A DNA stretch of 64,000 nt, from the NCBI RefSeq assembly GCF_000143415.4, contig NW_003314347.1, positions 395,438 to 459,437 on the forward strand, given 5' to 3'. How positions within the stretch are numbered: the stretch's first letter is position 1; every line of letters begins with the position of its first letter. Both the position numbers and the translations under genes were made by a program. The DNA comes from Selaginella moellendorffii (lineage: Eukaryota; Streptophyta; Lycopodiopsida; Selaginellales; Selaginellaceae). Under the pieces are notes generated by a model. That model searched no databases and was not told the origin of the DNA. It saw only the letters and a program-made list of their open reading frames with translations. Of the stretch, positions 10,177-24,688 are shown in pieces.

Positions 10177-10854
10177 ATGGAGGTCCAAGCCTGCGCGGCC
10201 TGCCGGTTCCAGCGGCGGCGATGCAGCCCTGCGTGCCCGCTGGCAAAGTACTTCCCAGCGAGCGAGAACCAGCGCTTCATGAACTGCAAGAAGCTGTTTG
10301 GGGTGAGCAATATGCTCCGGCTGCTCAACCAGGTGTTGGTCAAGGATCGAGACGAGACTATGCAATCGCTCATGTTCGAGGCGGACGTTCGCGAGCAGGA
10401 CCCCGTCCACGGCTGCATGGGGATCATCTGCATGCTGGAGCAGCAGCTGGACAAGCTGCGGCGAGAGTTAGCGGTGGTGAGAGAGCAGCTCCGCTTCTTC
10501 CAGGCCCAAGAACAGCAACAGCAACACAACCACAATCACCATCTTCGTCACCAGCAGCAGCAGCAGCAGCAGCAAGAGGTTCCAGGAGTGATCGATCATC
10601 ACGGCCTGATCAACTTGATGAGCAGCACCAACGTTGATGGTAGTGGCGGCGAGGATTTTGGAAATGGTGGTCACAGCAACGATCATCTCGGGAGCCGGCA
10701 TCACCCGCAGCAGCTTCTAGATGACCGGCAGCAGCAGCAACTTGTGGTGCAGCATTCGAGCTCTTCTTCCTCGGCGGCCGCCAGCTCCAGCACTGTGATG
10801 AACGCTGCCACTGTCGCCGCGGCTGCTGCGAGCTTCCATTATTGTTTCATCTGA
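10177..10854 (+). CDS. LOB-domain (LBD) transcription factor
   Basis: Single exon, 225 residues from ATG 10177 (an in-frame GTG six bases upstream is not the start). The LOB domain starts at residue 4: CAACRFQRRRCSPACPLAKY has the C-x2-C-x6-C-x3-C zinc-finger block. It is followed by the GAS-like block (FMNCKKLFGVSNMLRLLNQV) and by a leucine-rich coiled coil (MLEQQLDKLRRELAVVREQL) used for dimerisation. The remainder is low complexity: poly-Gln/His runs, Ser and Ala tracts. LBD proteins are plant-specific nuclear regulators of organ boundaries and lateral organs. The block FPASENQRFMNCKKLFG fits class I better than class II. CAG-rich tracts at 10515-10573 and 10725-10740 may vary in length between individuals. 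Confidence 0.93.
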   Translation: MEVQACAACRFQRRRCSPACPLAKYFPASENQRFMNCKKLFGVSNMLRLLNQVLVKDRDETMQSLMFEADVREQDPVHGCMGIICMLEQQLDKLRRELAVVREQLRFFQAQEQQQQHNHNHHLRHQQQQQQQQEVPGVIDHHGLINLMSSTNVDGSGGEDFGNGGHSNDHLGSRHHPQQLLDDRQQQQLVVQHSSSSSSAAASSSTVMNAATVAAAAASFHYCFI

Positions 10855-11951
10855 CTGTTCTTAGCATTTGCTCCATCGTCCCCAAATTTCCACAAGAGCA
10901 TGTACGAGCATTCAAGCTTGCAAGTTTAGTTTTTCTTCCCGGTTAAATGCTGCCAGTCTGACGCTCCAGCGAATCGAAGTAGAAGAAGAAAGGAAAAACT
11001 CGGCGGTTTTCATCAGGAGAAAGCATTCTCATTTGGCCGCAGCTTTCTTGCTTTGAATGCAACCAGAGACAAATTCAGTATATCAATCTCATTCATTCAT
11101 AAGTTTTGCCTCATGGCGCTGTGACTATCCTCATTTATATACCGTTTACATGGTGTTATAGCAGCAGGCATGAGGAAGCTGCCCTGATAGCTCCATTGTT
11201 AGAATTTAGTAACCCCTATGATTAGAATCAAATAAGAACAGTTGTGGCTTTATAACTTAAATAGTTGGCATCCTATGGTTTCAAGTGTGAAGACACAATC
11301 CCCATGGAGGTAATAGAGTCTAGAGTCAATGTTCCATGCACGCGTCCTCTTGACTCCTCTAGATGTTTGTCGGATTGGCCATATGCCAATCGTCCTCTTC
11401 TACTCCAATGCTCCAGACTCTGATCAAGGTAATTTTCATTTTTGGGTGAGTGTTGTAGTGAGGATACACTTGGATTGGCTTAGAGAGTTCGTATCCAAGT
11501 CCTTGTCAATCAAAAGGTCCAGCTCCGTTCGGCCGAGCTGCACGGAAGTGTCGAAGTAGAAAATATATGGCCATCCAATAACAAAGATATAGTATAAACA
11601 TGACCATTCATTACCACACTTGTGAAGCCATGTCTACGTTAGTGTCGCCTCCACGAAGAGGGCACGAAGAGAGCTCCCTGAAAGCGCAACGGCGCCAGAG
11701 ACCTCAACCATCAAGGAGGAGGATGGTGGAGGAGTTCCCGGCGCCAATTCATTCGGGCATCGCAGGAAGGACGGGATCACGGAGGTGTTTGTTGGCCATG
11801 TAAGCAGCCTGCAAAGTCTGACCAAGAATTGACCAAAGTTTTGCATTGGTTTATGCAGCATGTGATGTGCTACTAAATATCAGTATTAACTCATATCAAT
11901 ACAGACAAATATATATCAATGCAATAACAAAGTAGATACGATAGACTTGTA
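10855..11951. other. Spacer between LBD and CCD8
   Basis: The two genes converge here. I see no third gene in these 1.1 kb: open frames are short and without family resemblance. The sequence becomes AT-rich from about 11060. Confidence 0.5.
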
Positions 11952-14238
11952 TCACCTTTGGTCCAACCACGCTCCGTGAATCCCATACGGGAGTCCATAG
12001 GGAAGTGGTGCTCGAGCAACTTCTTCAAAGCTCTTGCCGTCCAAGAGGAGCACGTATCCGTCACCTTTATCATCATTGACAATAGATATCGCCACACCTA
12101 CAGTCAGTAAGAGGTTTACACGATGATGTACAAGAAACTTTGAAACTTTACCATCGTCTTCTTCAGTGGCGCCGGGTCGTGGAACAAACATTGGCTCCGT
12201 TGGAATGCTCCCGTGCTCATACCACTCCTTAGCACTCTGGCCCTTGATGTCAATCTAGCAAACAAGAGCAATTCATTGGTGTTGTTTCGTATGGCCTGGA
12301 GGAAACTACTTACTTTGACCAGAGAATTTGGAAAGTGACAAGGCCTATGAGCCCCATTTGCGTAGACGTAGCGATAGTCACGAGAATAATAATGAGGATT
12401 CATGGTGTTCATGTCTAGTCCGTGCCCATGAACTTGGGGAGGCACAGCATTCTCTAGAGTTCCTTTGCCCCCTCCAGAGATTGGTATCTTAAATCTCCCA
12501 AGCCTGTAACTTCCTTAGCTAGAGCGAAACTGGAAGGAAAAACTTCAACACACCTTGCGTATGGCATTTCTTTCCCCTTCGATCGAAGCTCTGCCAGCTC
12601 CATTCTCCGGAGAATGATAGGATTTGACAAGTGTTCGCAGCAGTCGGCCACAATTCTTGGCTTCCCATCTTCGCCAGTTTCCTCGTAGGCATTGATGAAG
12701 TGAAACATGAGAAAGTTTGGAACCTCCACAACGTTTACCTTGAGAAAATCCAAGCTTGTAAGAAGATTCTAATATCAAAAGCACGTACCACTTTTCCCGA
12801 TTTCCTGTCCATGACATGCAAATACGATCCGTGCTCGGGCATATACTCGAATTTGTAGTACGGACATGGCTCCGCCTTGAGGAGATTTTTGGTCGAGTAT
12901 CTCAGCGCCATTTCTGGGATGACAATGTAATTCTCCGTAAGAGCGAAGGAATGGATCCATCCGGGAGCCGGACCTTTGCAATTCACCTGAAGACGTTACG
13001 AAGCTTTTGTAAGGTGACAATATGCAGAGCTTTGGAATTACTAACCCTGCCAAGATGTTTTCTTGTGTTTGTTCCTGGTTCCATCCTCACGATATCATAT
13101 CCGGGTTTGATCAAGTCTGGAAGGGCGGTGATGAATTCCTTGTCTGTAACATAAGGATGACCTGATTGGAGAAGACCCTGCCAAAAGTTTGGACAATTCG
13201 CATGAATCGAAGCGAGAAATCATGTTTGTACCTTGTGATTGTCGTCGTATGTAAATCTTCCAATAGTGTCCAGAGTCCATGGATCGATCTGTGTTGACGA
13301 CTTCACAGTCTCGGTGATGCAAACCACTCGCCCATCGCCCAAGCTGTCAGTTCAAGAGAAGCTCCTTAACATATCATTATCATCTAGTCAAGCTTATGAG
13401 CGATGCTACCATATGACGCCCGTATTGGCGTTGTCCGTGAGTGTTGTTCCCATCGCCATTCCAACCACGTCTTCCAGCAAAGACCAAATGTTTTCGTGCT
13501 TTGGTACCACTGAAAACTCCCTGAAACATGCTTGCTGGTTCTTTCTCGCACTCTTGTAAGCGTCGGATTGAAGCTGTGCGTGCTTGACATGAAGTTTTCC
13601 ATTCTCGAAGTAGAGCCGAAGCAAGCAAGAATATCTGTTCGATAGGAAAAGAACAAAAGAAAAGTAAAAAACAGAACTCGGAATTAGCGAAACAGAACAA
13701 AACCAGACAAGAAACTCTGTCAGCTTAATCTCAATGATATACCCGTCGAAGAGATGACCAAATCGGTGCTCTCCCATCTCAAATCTCCCAGGTCCATTTC
13801 GCAAATATGTTCCCTTCTGCTCAAAGCCAAGAGACAAGAGGACAAGCCTTGAATGTGAGGAACTTAAACGATGATAAGGAAAGAAAATATTACCAGCCAG
13901 AGAGGAATTTGGCCTTGGATAACCGGCAGCTCTCCTTCCCATGATTCTCTTCGAATCGAGTTCCAGGTTGCCAGACCCGCGTACTTATCGTTGAGCCATG
14001 CAGGCTTGAGTTCTTCGTGCTGGCATGATTCTCCTGCTTGTTTTGCAGGTTCTCGTGTTAAAATGGATCTGACTTCGATCGATTTGATCCTTGTCGACTG
14101 ATTCCAGCTTCGACCATGCAACAAGGGACCCGATCGAGGAAAACCAGCAGCATGACTCTTCTTTAGCTTCGATTCGCTATGGAGTAGCAATCCGTTATGA
14201 ACTCTGGTTGCTTGGGACGATACCGCAAGACTCTCCAT
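11952..14238 (-). CDS. CCD8: Carotenoid cleavage dioxygenase 8 (strigolactone pathway)
   Basis: Ten exons, from the start: 14238-13894, 13816-13743, 13634-13410, 13343-13232, 13177-13046, 12986-12789, 12738-12554, 12503-12314, 12254-12152 and 12097-11952. They give 569 residues with every junction in frame. CCD8 is the plastid enzyme that converts 9-cis-beta-apo-10'-carotenal to carlactone. Diagnostic stretches include NGPGRFEMGEHRFGHLFDGY, SLLEDVVGMAMGTTLTDNAN, LGDGRVVCITETVKSS, PGYDIVRMEPGTN, FHFINAYEETGEDGKP and VPRPGATEEDDG. It ends PYGLPYGIHGAW, the family's terminal iron-ligand segment. Iron-binding His residues are visible in PGWIHSF, FLMFHFIN and YGIHGAW, with a further candidate in QSGHP. 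The first 60 residues are Ser/Arg/Lys-rich, compatible with a plastid transit peptide. CCD8 rather than CCD7 or CCD4 is supported by the length and the C-terminus. Confidence 0.93.
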
Positions 14239-15110
14239 GATCCGGCCTGGATTTACAAGGATAAACTAAAGAAATTTAGAAAACCAAGATGCACTCCTAC
14301 CCATGCGGCTGCCCTTTGCGGAGAAATGGAGGCCAAGCTCGTCCACTATATATCAAATTCCAGCCTGGAGTCTAGTGTTGTTTTCTTAACGCGAATATAT
14401 TCGCTCCAGCATCTTTCCCCGGAGAATAATCTCGCATAAACTCCAAAAACTCCTGTTGTTATAAATCATACAATCAAACTTTCGCTTGACGGGTGTACCT
14501 TCTAGACAGCAGTCAGCATTGATATTGTGGTCTCTCTCAAGTGCTTTCTAAAATAAATTCTGTGATTGTGATCAAAATCAAGATGCCCCAACACAATACT
14601 TTAGCAAAAAAAAAATCCATTCAAGCATTTTCCTCTATGATCCTGGAATCACGCAAGTTCTTGTCATGTTAGCAAAGACAAGGGCGAGCATCTTGGAACC
14701 AATTGACTACTAGTACTAACAATCTTATATTCTTCTCCGTGTGATCACCCAAATATCTTCTCGGCTCCATACCTTTATCAGAAGAAGAATCGGAGCCATT
14801 GATTAAATAACAGTAAAATCTATCATGGCCGTTGGTGCGCACATTCTTTTTTGATACTTTTGGGGGGAAATTCAAATTGCCTCCCATTTCCTAGGTTGGG
14901 ATTGATCTTGGACGAGGAGAGCGCGCCGGGCACGACGAGCGCTGCGGGCTTTCTCTCTCAGATCTGAGTCAGAGCTTCGAATGCTGGCGGGCGGAGAGGC
15001 GAGGCTAAGGCGCGCGGCGTGAGGAGCTCGATCGAGGTATGCCTAGGGTTTTAGAGCTTGTTTCCGAGCTTCGACTGAGCTGAAATCTCTGGCGGCTGGC
15101 AGGTTTGGCG
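14239..15110. other. Divergent promoter region between CCD8 and TOP2
   Basis: No gene visible. A telo-box in reverse orientation (TAGGGTTTT) sits at 15044-15052, near the likely TOP2 transcription start. An intron in the 5' UTR of TOP2 is plausible, with donor GAG/GTATGC near 15037 and acceptor CTGGCAG at 15102. The central part, 14440-14900, is AT-rich and featureless. Confidence 0.45.
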
Positions 15111-18100
15111 ATGGGGCGGCCGGGAGCTGCCGCTGCTGGCGGCAAGACTATCGAGGAGATTTACCAGAAGAAAACCCCTCTGGAACACGTTCTACTGCGG
15201 CCGGACACGTACGTTGGCTCCATTGAGAAGCACACGCAGACGCTGTGGGTGTATGAGGGCGGTCAGCTGGTGAATCGTGCGGTGACCTACGTCCCTGGGC
15301 TGTACAAGATTTTCGACGAGATCTTGGTGAATGCTGCCGACAACAAGCAGCGGGATCCCAGCATGGACGCTGTCAAAGTCACGATAAGCGTGGAGCAAAA
15401 CACCATCTCCGTCTACAACAACGGGGACGGAGTGCCTGTGGAAGTTCACAACGAGCAAGGCGTCTACGTTCCGGAGATGATCTTTGGCCATCTACTCACA
15501 AGCAGCAACTACGACGACAATGAGAAGAAGACGACTGGTGGGAGGAATGGATACGGTGCTAAGCTCGCGAACATTTTCTCAACCGAGTTTGTGATTGAAA
15601 CCGCGGATGGCAAGCGGGGTAAAAAGTACAAGCAGGTAGGCATCATCTTCTTAGCATAGCTTTATAGAACCTTGCTTATCGTTTCGATTTGATCAGGTGT
15701 TCTCTAACAACATGAGTGCGAAGTCTGAGCCAGCTATTAGCTCGTGCAAGTCCAATGAAAATTGGACTAAGGTGACTTTCAAGCCCGACCTCGCCAAGTT
15801 CCACATGACGTATCTGGAGGAGGATGTTGTTGCCCTGATGTCCAAACGTGTTTTGGATATTGCGGGCTGTCTTGGCAGGACTGTTAAGGTGGAGCTGAAC
15901 GGCCAAAAGCTCCCAGTTAAAACGTTTTCGGATTACGTGGGGCTTTACCTTGCCTCCGCTCAGAAAGGCAAAGAAGAGACGCTTCCAAGGTTCTTTATAT
16001 TTCTTCGAGTCCTCACTTGCTAACCTCAGTTTGAATTGCAGGATATATGAGCGTGCAAATGATCGGTGGGAAGTATGCGTGAGTTTAAGCGATGGACAGT
16101 TTCAACAGGTAAGACTGTCTTCTTTCTGGTTTGCTGCTTGCTGACGTTGATGTTCACCCAGGTTAGCTTTGTGAACAGCATCGCCACAATCCGGGGTGGC
16201 ACGCACGTCCAGCATGTTTCGGAACAGATCGTAAGCCACATACAGGAAATTGTGAACAAGAAGAACAAAAATGCGAACGTGAAGGGTTTCCAAATCAGAA
16301 ACCATCTTTGGGTCTTTGTCAATTCTCTGATTGACAACCCTGCCTTCGATTCCCAGACGAAGGAAACATTGACTACTCGTCAAACTAGTTTTGGATCGAA
16401 GTGCGAGCTGTCCCCAGAGTTTCTGAAGAAAGGTAATATTTGTCTCCGCATAATGCACTTCCTTACTAACGGATATCCAAACAGTTTCTAAATGCGGGGT
16501 AGTTGACAATGTTCTGTCGTGGGCGGACTTTAAGCAGAGTAAGGAGCTAAAGAAGAACGACGGTGCCAAGAGGCAGCGCCTAACTGGAATAGCCAAGCTG
16601 GACGATGCAAATGATGCCGGCGGCAAGAACTCCGAAGCATGCACTTTGATCTTGACTGAAGGAGATTCAGCTAAAGCTCTTGCTGTAAGCTCAGTCTTTG
16701 CTCTTTCAGCCTTCTTAACTTTTTGTTGTCTTCAGATGAGTGGCATCAGTGTGGTTGGCCGTAACCACTATGGTGTGTTTCCTCTCAGGGGAAAGCTTTT
16801 AAACGTTCGAGAGGCAACGCACAAGCAAATAATGGATAACGCTGAAATCACCAGCATAAAGCAGATACTGGGGTTGCAGCAGGGAAAAGGTTATGAAAAT
16901 ACCAAGTCTCTTCGTTACGGTCATTTGATGATTATGACCGACCAGGTACATTGCTTTGTTAGAATCGTTTCCTTTGTTCCTAGCAGTTGTTGCTCCAGGA
17001 TCACGACGGGTCACACATCAAAGGTCTTATTATCAATTTCATTCACACGTTTTGGCCATCACTTTTGAAAGTTCCCGGTTTCTTGGTGGAATTTATCACG
17101 CCAATTGTTAAGGTTCGTCTTTTGATGACTAAACTATATCGAATGTTTCTTGCATATGCAGGCAACACATAAGAACGGAAAGGTACTATCCTTCTATACT
17201 ATGCCGGAATACGAGTCGTGGAAAGAGTCCCTGAGAGGAGAAACCAAGGGTTGGAGTATCAAGTACTACAAGGTTTGCACCCTGTACTATTAGCGAGGCA
17301 CAAACTAAAGGCTTGTCAACAGGGTCTGGGCACGAGTACAGCAAAGGAAGGCAAGGAGTACTTTCGAGATCTGGTCAAGCACAAGAAGGACTTCGCATGG
17401 GACAATGATGAAGATGGTGACTCTATAGAGCTAGCATTTAGCAAGAAAAAAACCGAAGCCAGAAAAATATGGCTGCGAGGGTACCAGGTACGTATTCTTG
17501 ATGATATAGGAATAATTTATTAACTCTGTGACATGGGAATGCAGCCAGGGACATTTCTGGATCAAACTCAGCGGGTCATCACGTACAGCGATTTCATCAA
17601 TAAGGAATTAATCCTGTTCTCGTTGGCTGATTTGGCAAGGTCTGTCCCGTCTATGGTGGACGGATTGAAGCCCGGACAGCGCAAGATTCTGTTTGCTGCA
17701 TTCAAAAGAAATTTTACGTCGCAAGCTAAGGTAAGTTATGATTTAGTTTCAAGATGTAATGCATTCTTTTGCCTTATATTTGCAGGTAGCGCAATTTTCT
17801 GGATATGTCTCCGAGCATTCTGCTTATCACCATGGAGAACAAAGTCTCGCGAGTACTATCATAGGAATGGCTCAGAATTTCGTCGGTAGCAATAACATCA
17901 ATATCCTTGCTCCGATTGGACAGTTCGGTACAAGGAGTCAGGTAATCCTATTTTCTCTTGTTTGGCACTGATTGAAAGCATGCATATCCAGGGCGGAAAG
18001 GACCATGCCAGTGCGCGTTACATCTATACGTCTCTAACTCCGTTAACACGTACTATATTTCCTAAACCAGATGACATTTTACTGAATTTTCTGAGAGAGG

Positions 18101-20320
18101 ATGGACAGTCGATCGAGCCCTTCTGGTACGTAGTTCTTTAGACTTTTGAAATATTTTGCTGAGATTTTCTATCAATTGTAAAGGTATGCACCAATTCTTC
18201 CTATGGTGCTTGTCAACGGCTCTGAAGGCATTGGCACTGGGTGGAGCACTTTCGTGCCAAATTACAATCCTCGAGATATCGTTACCAACCTTAAGCATCT
18301 TTTGCGCGATGAGCAGCTGGAGCCAATGGATCCGTGGTACAAGGGGTTTAAGGTCGTCTTCGTCAGCAGAATACCGTGTGGTGCTTACATTTCTCCTCTT
18401 GTGCAGGGGACGATAGTGAAATCGGCAACCAAAGAATCTGGTGTCAGCTATACAGTGACTGGCATCGTAGAGCAAGTCAACGAGACTACTATACGTGTGC
18501 TAGAGCTTCCCATTAGAAAGTGGACTCAAGACTATAAGGAGTTTCTTGAAGCGTTGCTTTGTGGCACAGAGAAAATCAAAGAACCCTCTATTAAGGTGAT
18601 GCTCTCATTCAACTCCCGCGAGTGTATTTTAACGTTTTGCTTTCAACATTCAGGACTACAGGGAGCATAACACTGATACGCGAGTGCACTTTGAAATTTC
18701 TTTATCCGAGGAAAAAATGGCTGAAGCTCTTGCAGAGGGTCTCACGAAAAAGTTCAAGCTGAGTACCACTATCAGCACCAGTAACATGAATCTTTTTGAT
18801 AAGGACGGGCATATTCGAAAGTATGACACGCCCGAACAAAGTATCCTTTTGGCATGCATGGTTTCTAGCACTTGCTTTTTTCCTTGACATAAGATACAGT
18901 TCTGGAAGACTTCTACCATATTCGTTTGGAGTTGTACGTCAAAAGAAAGGTTTTTATATTTTTGAGCTTTGTAATCGTGTATTGACGAGCTTTTGTAGGA
19001 AGTGCAAGTTGAGAATTTGCAATACGAGCTACTGAAGCTTGACAACAAAGTTCGATTTATTCTCGGTGTTGTCAAAGGCGAAATTGTTGTAAACAACAGG
19101 AAGCGAGCCGAGTTACTAGTCGAGCTAAAGACCAAAGGCTTTACTCCGTTCCCTAAGAAGGCAAAAGCTTCGGACTTGCCTGTTGTCGGTGGTGATGGTT
19201 CTGACGTGGAAGCGGATGACGAAGAAAAACTGAATAAAGGAGTTCGTGCCGGTGATTACGAGTATCTTCTATCTATGCCAATTGGCACGCTCACTCTAGA
19301 GAAGGTTCAGCAGCTCTGCAACGAGCGTGATAAGCTTGAAGGTGATGTTGAAGAATTGAAGAAATGTACACCGAAGGATCTCTGGGAGAAGGACTTAGAT
19401 AACTTCCTCGAACAACTGACGGTATGACGCTCTAATCACCTCGTTGCAAACGCTCATCAGTTGTATCCACAGGCTCAAGAGCTGGAGGAAGAAAAGGAAG
19501 ACGAGCTTGAACTTAAGCAAATGGCCAAAGAAGGTGCTGCTATATTCAAGCGCGCTGCTGCTGGCCGAAAGCCTGCTGCGAAGGCAAAAACTGCAGACAA
19601 GGAAAATGCCGTGAAGCCTACCAAAAGTAAGTCCTTCATTGAACGCGCGAAATCTAACCTGAAAATATCATCCTGCAGAAGCAACTGCCGCGACGAAAGC
19701 TTCGAATGCTTCCAAGAAGGCAGCTAAACCAGTGGTATGACACGAGAATGCTCTTTTCCTTCTTTAATGTCTTTTGTTATTGGTAGGAACTGGACAGCGA
19801 GGAAGAATACTTCAACACAAGCTTACAGGATCGCCTTGCTGCTTACGCGAAAGGAAAAGGACCGCTAACAGGTAATATGGCTTGTTTTCTCTTTCCCTGG
19901 CAATGCACTTAAACATTCTGTTCTCCAGAGGACAACTCCATGGAGGACGCTGTCAAGGAAGTGTCCCCGCCAACAAAGCCTAATGCGCCTAAAGCTGCTC
20001 CGGTCGCAAAGAAGCGCGCGAATACCAAAGCCTCCAAAGCATCAAAAGCCACTGAAGATGTTGCGGCCCATGACTCCCCTGATGCGAAAGTAAGGAAGGT
20101 GCGGGCTTCTCCATTCAACAAGAAGAGTGGTTCCGTCATTCCTCAGCTTGCAAAGCTCTCCATCGAGGCAGAGGCCGACTCCGACGTCGAAGCAGCTCCT
20201 CAAGCAAGGCCGAAGAGACGAGCGGCTCGCCCGGCTGTGCACTACATCGAGAGCGACACGGAGGAAGACAAGGCCGCAAGCGAAGACATCTCCGACTTTG
20301 AGGACGAAGGATCAGAGTAA
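15111..20320 (+). CDS. TOP2: DNA topoisomerase II (type IIA, ATP-dependent)
   Basis: Passes one DNA duplex through another in the nucleus, needed for chromosome segregation. I resolve 21 exons: 15111-15635, 15697-15989, 16042-16108, 16162-16432, 16485-16684, 16736-16945, 16999-17112, 17162-17272, 17323-17487, 17545-17730, 17786-17941, 17992-18125, 18184-18352, 18407-18595, 18654-18840, 18900-18949, 18999-19421, 19473-19626, 19679-19734, 19787-19871 and 19929-20320. They encode about 1378 residues. Landmarks are the GHKL ATPase (DEILVNAADNK, TTGGRNGYGAKLANIFS), the TOPRIM domain (LILTEGDSAKALA, IMTDQDHDGSHIKGL), KGLGTSTAKEGKEYF, the breakage-rejoining domain (DGLKPGQRKILFAAF, SAYHHGEQSLASTI) and GSEGIGTGWS. 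The usual active-site Tyr context is ASARYIYTSL. The tail is Lys/Ala-rich and ends in an acidic stretch, as in other eukaryotes. Start is ATG 15111. Confidence 0.97.
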
Positions 20321-20761
20321 AGTCTGGTTCCCCCTCCCCGGTTTTCTCATTCTGCTCGTTTGGTGCTAACGAGTTTGCTGTACTGCTCTTAACTTTCTAT
20401 GTTAAGGTGGAGGCTCCAGAAGAAAGGTCGTGTCATGGTACTGTGACTCGTATGGATTGTGTAATATCTCCATTGTTTTGTTCCAGACAATTGTTTCATG
20501 TCATTGATCATATAATGTTTTTCACCTTTTTCTTGTGTAAAAGGCTCCTCTACACATCAAATTTTTTCTTAAGCTGAAAGGCTTGAATTTAGAAATGCAT
20601 CTCCACAAACTTACGATACAATCTGTCATTGATATAAAAAGAATTACTAAAAGTTTTTATAAATCCTTATTTGCATAGGAAGTAGTTTTTCCTCTACTAA
20701 TTTATCACATTCAATTCTCAAAAAGAGGATTGGAAACGAAAACCAAAGTAACTCAAGTTCT
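20321..20761. other. Spacer after TOP2
   Basis: Holds the TOP2 3' region and AT-rich sequence between two convergent genes. No further gene is visible. Confidence 0.45.
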
Positions 20762-21664
20762 CTAGCGAGGTTGTATTCGTTGGCTTTGTTGGGTCCTGTA
20801 AACATTGGAAAAAGGTGGTAAAAAAGAAACTGAAAATCAAAAACACATTACATACCTTAATCCTAATCGGTAAGACTCTACTAAGCTTTCAAGATGCCCC
20901 ACCTCGAAGTTGAACAAATCCAAGGCACCTGATGGCGGCCAGTAGAAGTCAGACCCTAAAAAGCCGCCATTTGCCGCAACTTGTTTTGCCTCTCGCAGAG
21001 CCCTTACATAGTCCTCGCAGTCTTCGCTGAAATAGTTTTCCGACGGCACAGCAACATCCTCCCCCTCAAGCTTGTCTGGATCCACGAGAAGATGAAACGG
21101 CGTCAGGTGTATCATGACGAACTCTGGCCACTTGTGCACAAGCATCCGCGCGTCCAGCAGCAGCCGCGCATGCAACTCCTCGTCCTCAACTCTGCCGAAC
21201 AGATCCATTTCCGCCCACGACGCGAGCCGGTCGCAAAGCTCTATAGCCCCCGGGCCAAGAATGGGGTTGGAGGGCCAAGGATGGCAGATCAAACTCTTTG
21301 CGTGATCGACGAAGGCGGCGGGGAACGTCGGCCACGGAGGACAGCGCTGATAGTAATGGTAGTATTGGCGCTGCTGCTTCACCTCTTGGCGGATGGCGTC
21401 CAGGTCCGGGACACCCGTTAAAGTCCAGTGGCGAAAATTGTTGTAGGTGAGATTGGGCTCTGCATAGCCCTCGTAACTCAGTTCCTCGATCTGGCCTTCG
21501 AAAAACACCAGTGGCTTGGGTGCCAGTGCTGTTACGGCATTGATCGGCCTGAGACGTGCTTCCTTACAAGCATACCTGAGCAGGCGCTTGATCCTATAGT
21601 CCATCCTCCACAGCGCGAAATCCAAAACCCCGTAGAAGCTCTCCAAGACGGTCCCCATAGCCAT
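20762..21664 (-). CDS. Uncharacterised plant protein
   Basis: I do not recognise this family. The main exon runs from ATG 21664 and stays open to 20837 (275 residues). A strong donor (AAG/GTATGT, intron from 20855) and a strong acceptor (TTTACAG, exon from 20795) would instead join 21664-20856 to 20795-20762, ending with a short basic tail and TAG (about 280 residues). I prefer the spliced form. The protein is rich in aromatic residues, with a basic N-terminal helix (LWRMDYRIKRLLRYACKEAR), a Pro/Trp segment (CPPWPTFPAAFVDHAKSLI), acidic patches and no signal peptide or clear membrane span. It is convergent with TOP2. The composition and long uninterrupted frame argue for a real gene; its function is unknown. 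Confidence 0.6.
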
Positions 21665-22031
21665 TAGCTAAAACCCTCGTTTATTGCTAACTAGCCCTAA
21701 GTGTTGTGTTCACCTAGAGGAATTGTACCAGAAAGATAATTTTAAGCTACAAAACATAGTACTTATTATAAATTCATACACCTTTCTTCCACCTTAACAA
21801 AGAAAGTTAAGAGCAACTCGTTAGCTTGAAGTAATCTTTGTCTCAATTACTGACAGATATCAAAAACTTTTATATTATAACTTTGTACCTGGAGATTTAC
21901 GGTTAAACCAGAGAAGGATCCTTGCCAACGCATACACCACAATCTGGGTATATTTATCAGCATTATCGCGGCAAACTTGCCTCTCTTCTTCCGCGCACTC
22001 CCCCCTCCTTTTATTTCATTCTCTCCTCATT
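21665..22031. other. Spacer, AT-rich
   Basis: Lies between the start of the uncharacterised gene and the end of the hexokinase gene, both on the minus strand. No feature beyond AT-rich sequence is visible. Confidence 0.4.
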
Positions 22032-24057
<2,026 letters not shown>

Positions 24058-24688
24058 CCCCCGGTATCGATAGCGTCGCAATCTATCCACAATCCCAATC
24101 CCCGCCGGCGATATTCCTCGTCCTCCACTCCCGCCCTGTCACGAGCTCCTCCCCCCAGTCCCTGGCGGCAAGAAATACCATACAAACCTAAAATCAGGCA
24201 CAGATTTCACAGATTTCACAGATTTCGGGGCAAGAAAAGCATCGCGCAGCTCACCTCGTGATCGATCAAACGCGGCGGCGCCAAGAACAAGGCAAGAATC
24301 GATGCGGTGGCGGCGGTCAAGTCAGGGCTAATCGATGCGATCTAGCGTGACGACGAGGAGTGGGGATCGCGCGGCATGACGCCAGCGCCGTGCGCGCAAG
24401 AGAGAGAGAGGAGGAAGAAAAACCTAGAGAGGAAGAAACGAATGAGAGGAGAGAAGCTTCCACCTCATGGAAACCCGCCCCTCAATCGCCGGACTTGACA
24501 CCTTGCCTTAAACATTGGGCCGTCGTCCCAAACTTAGCCGGTGGTCACAAATTCGTACGGCGCACGTACGGCACATTATCCAGATTTATTATCCGCTCTT
24601 ATCCGGATTACTCTATTTTTAAGCCTGCTTTACAGAGAAAAATTTTAACTGCGCCGCAGTCCGGTTATTGTCTTTTTTTCTCGTTTTT
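24058..24688. other. Hexokinase promoter and spacer to the ISCA 3' end
   Basis: No gene is visible. The interval should hold the hexokinase promoter and 5' UTR and, near 24688, the ISCA 3' end. A short triplicate of CACAGATTT lies near 24198-24226. Confidence 0.4.
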
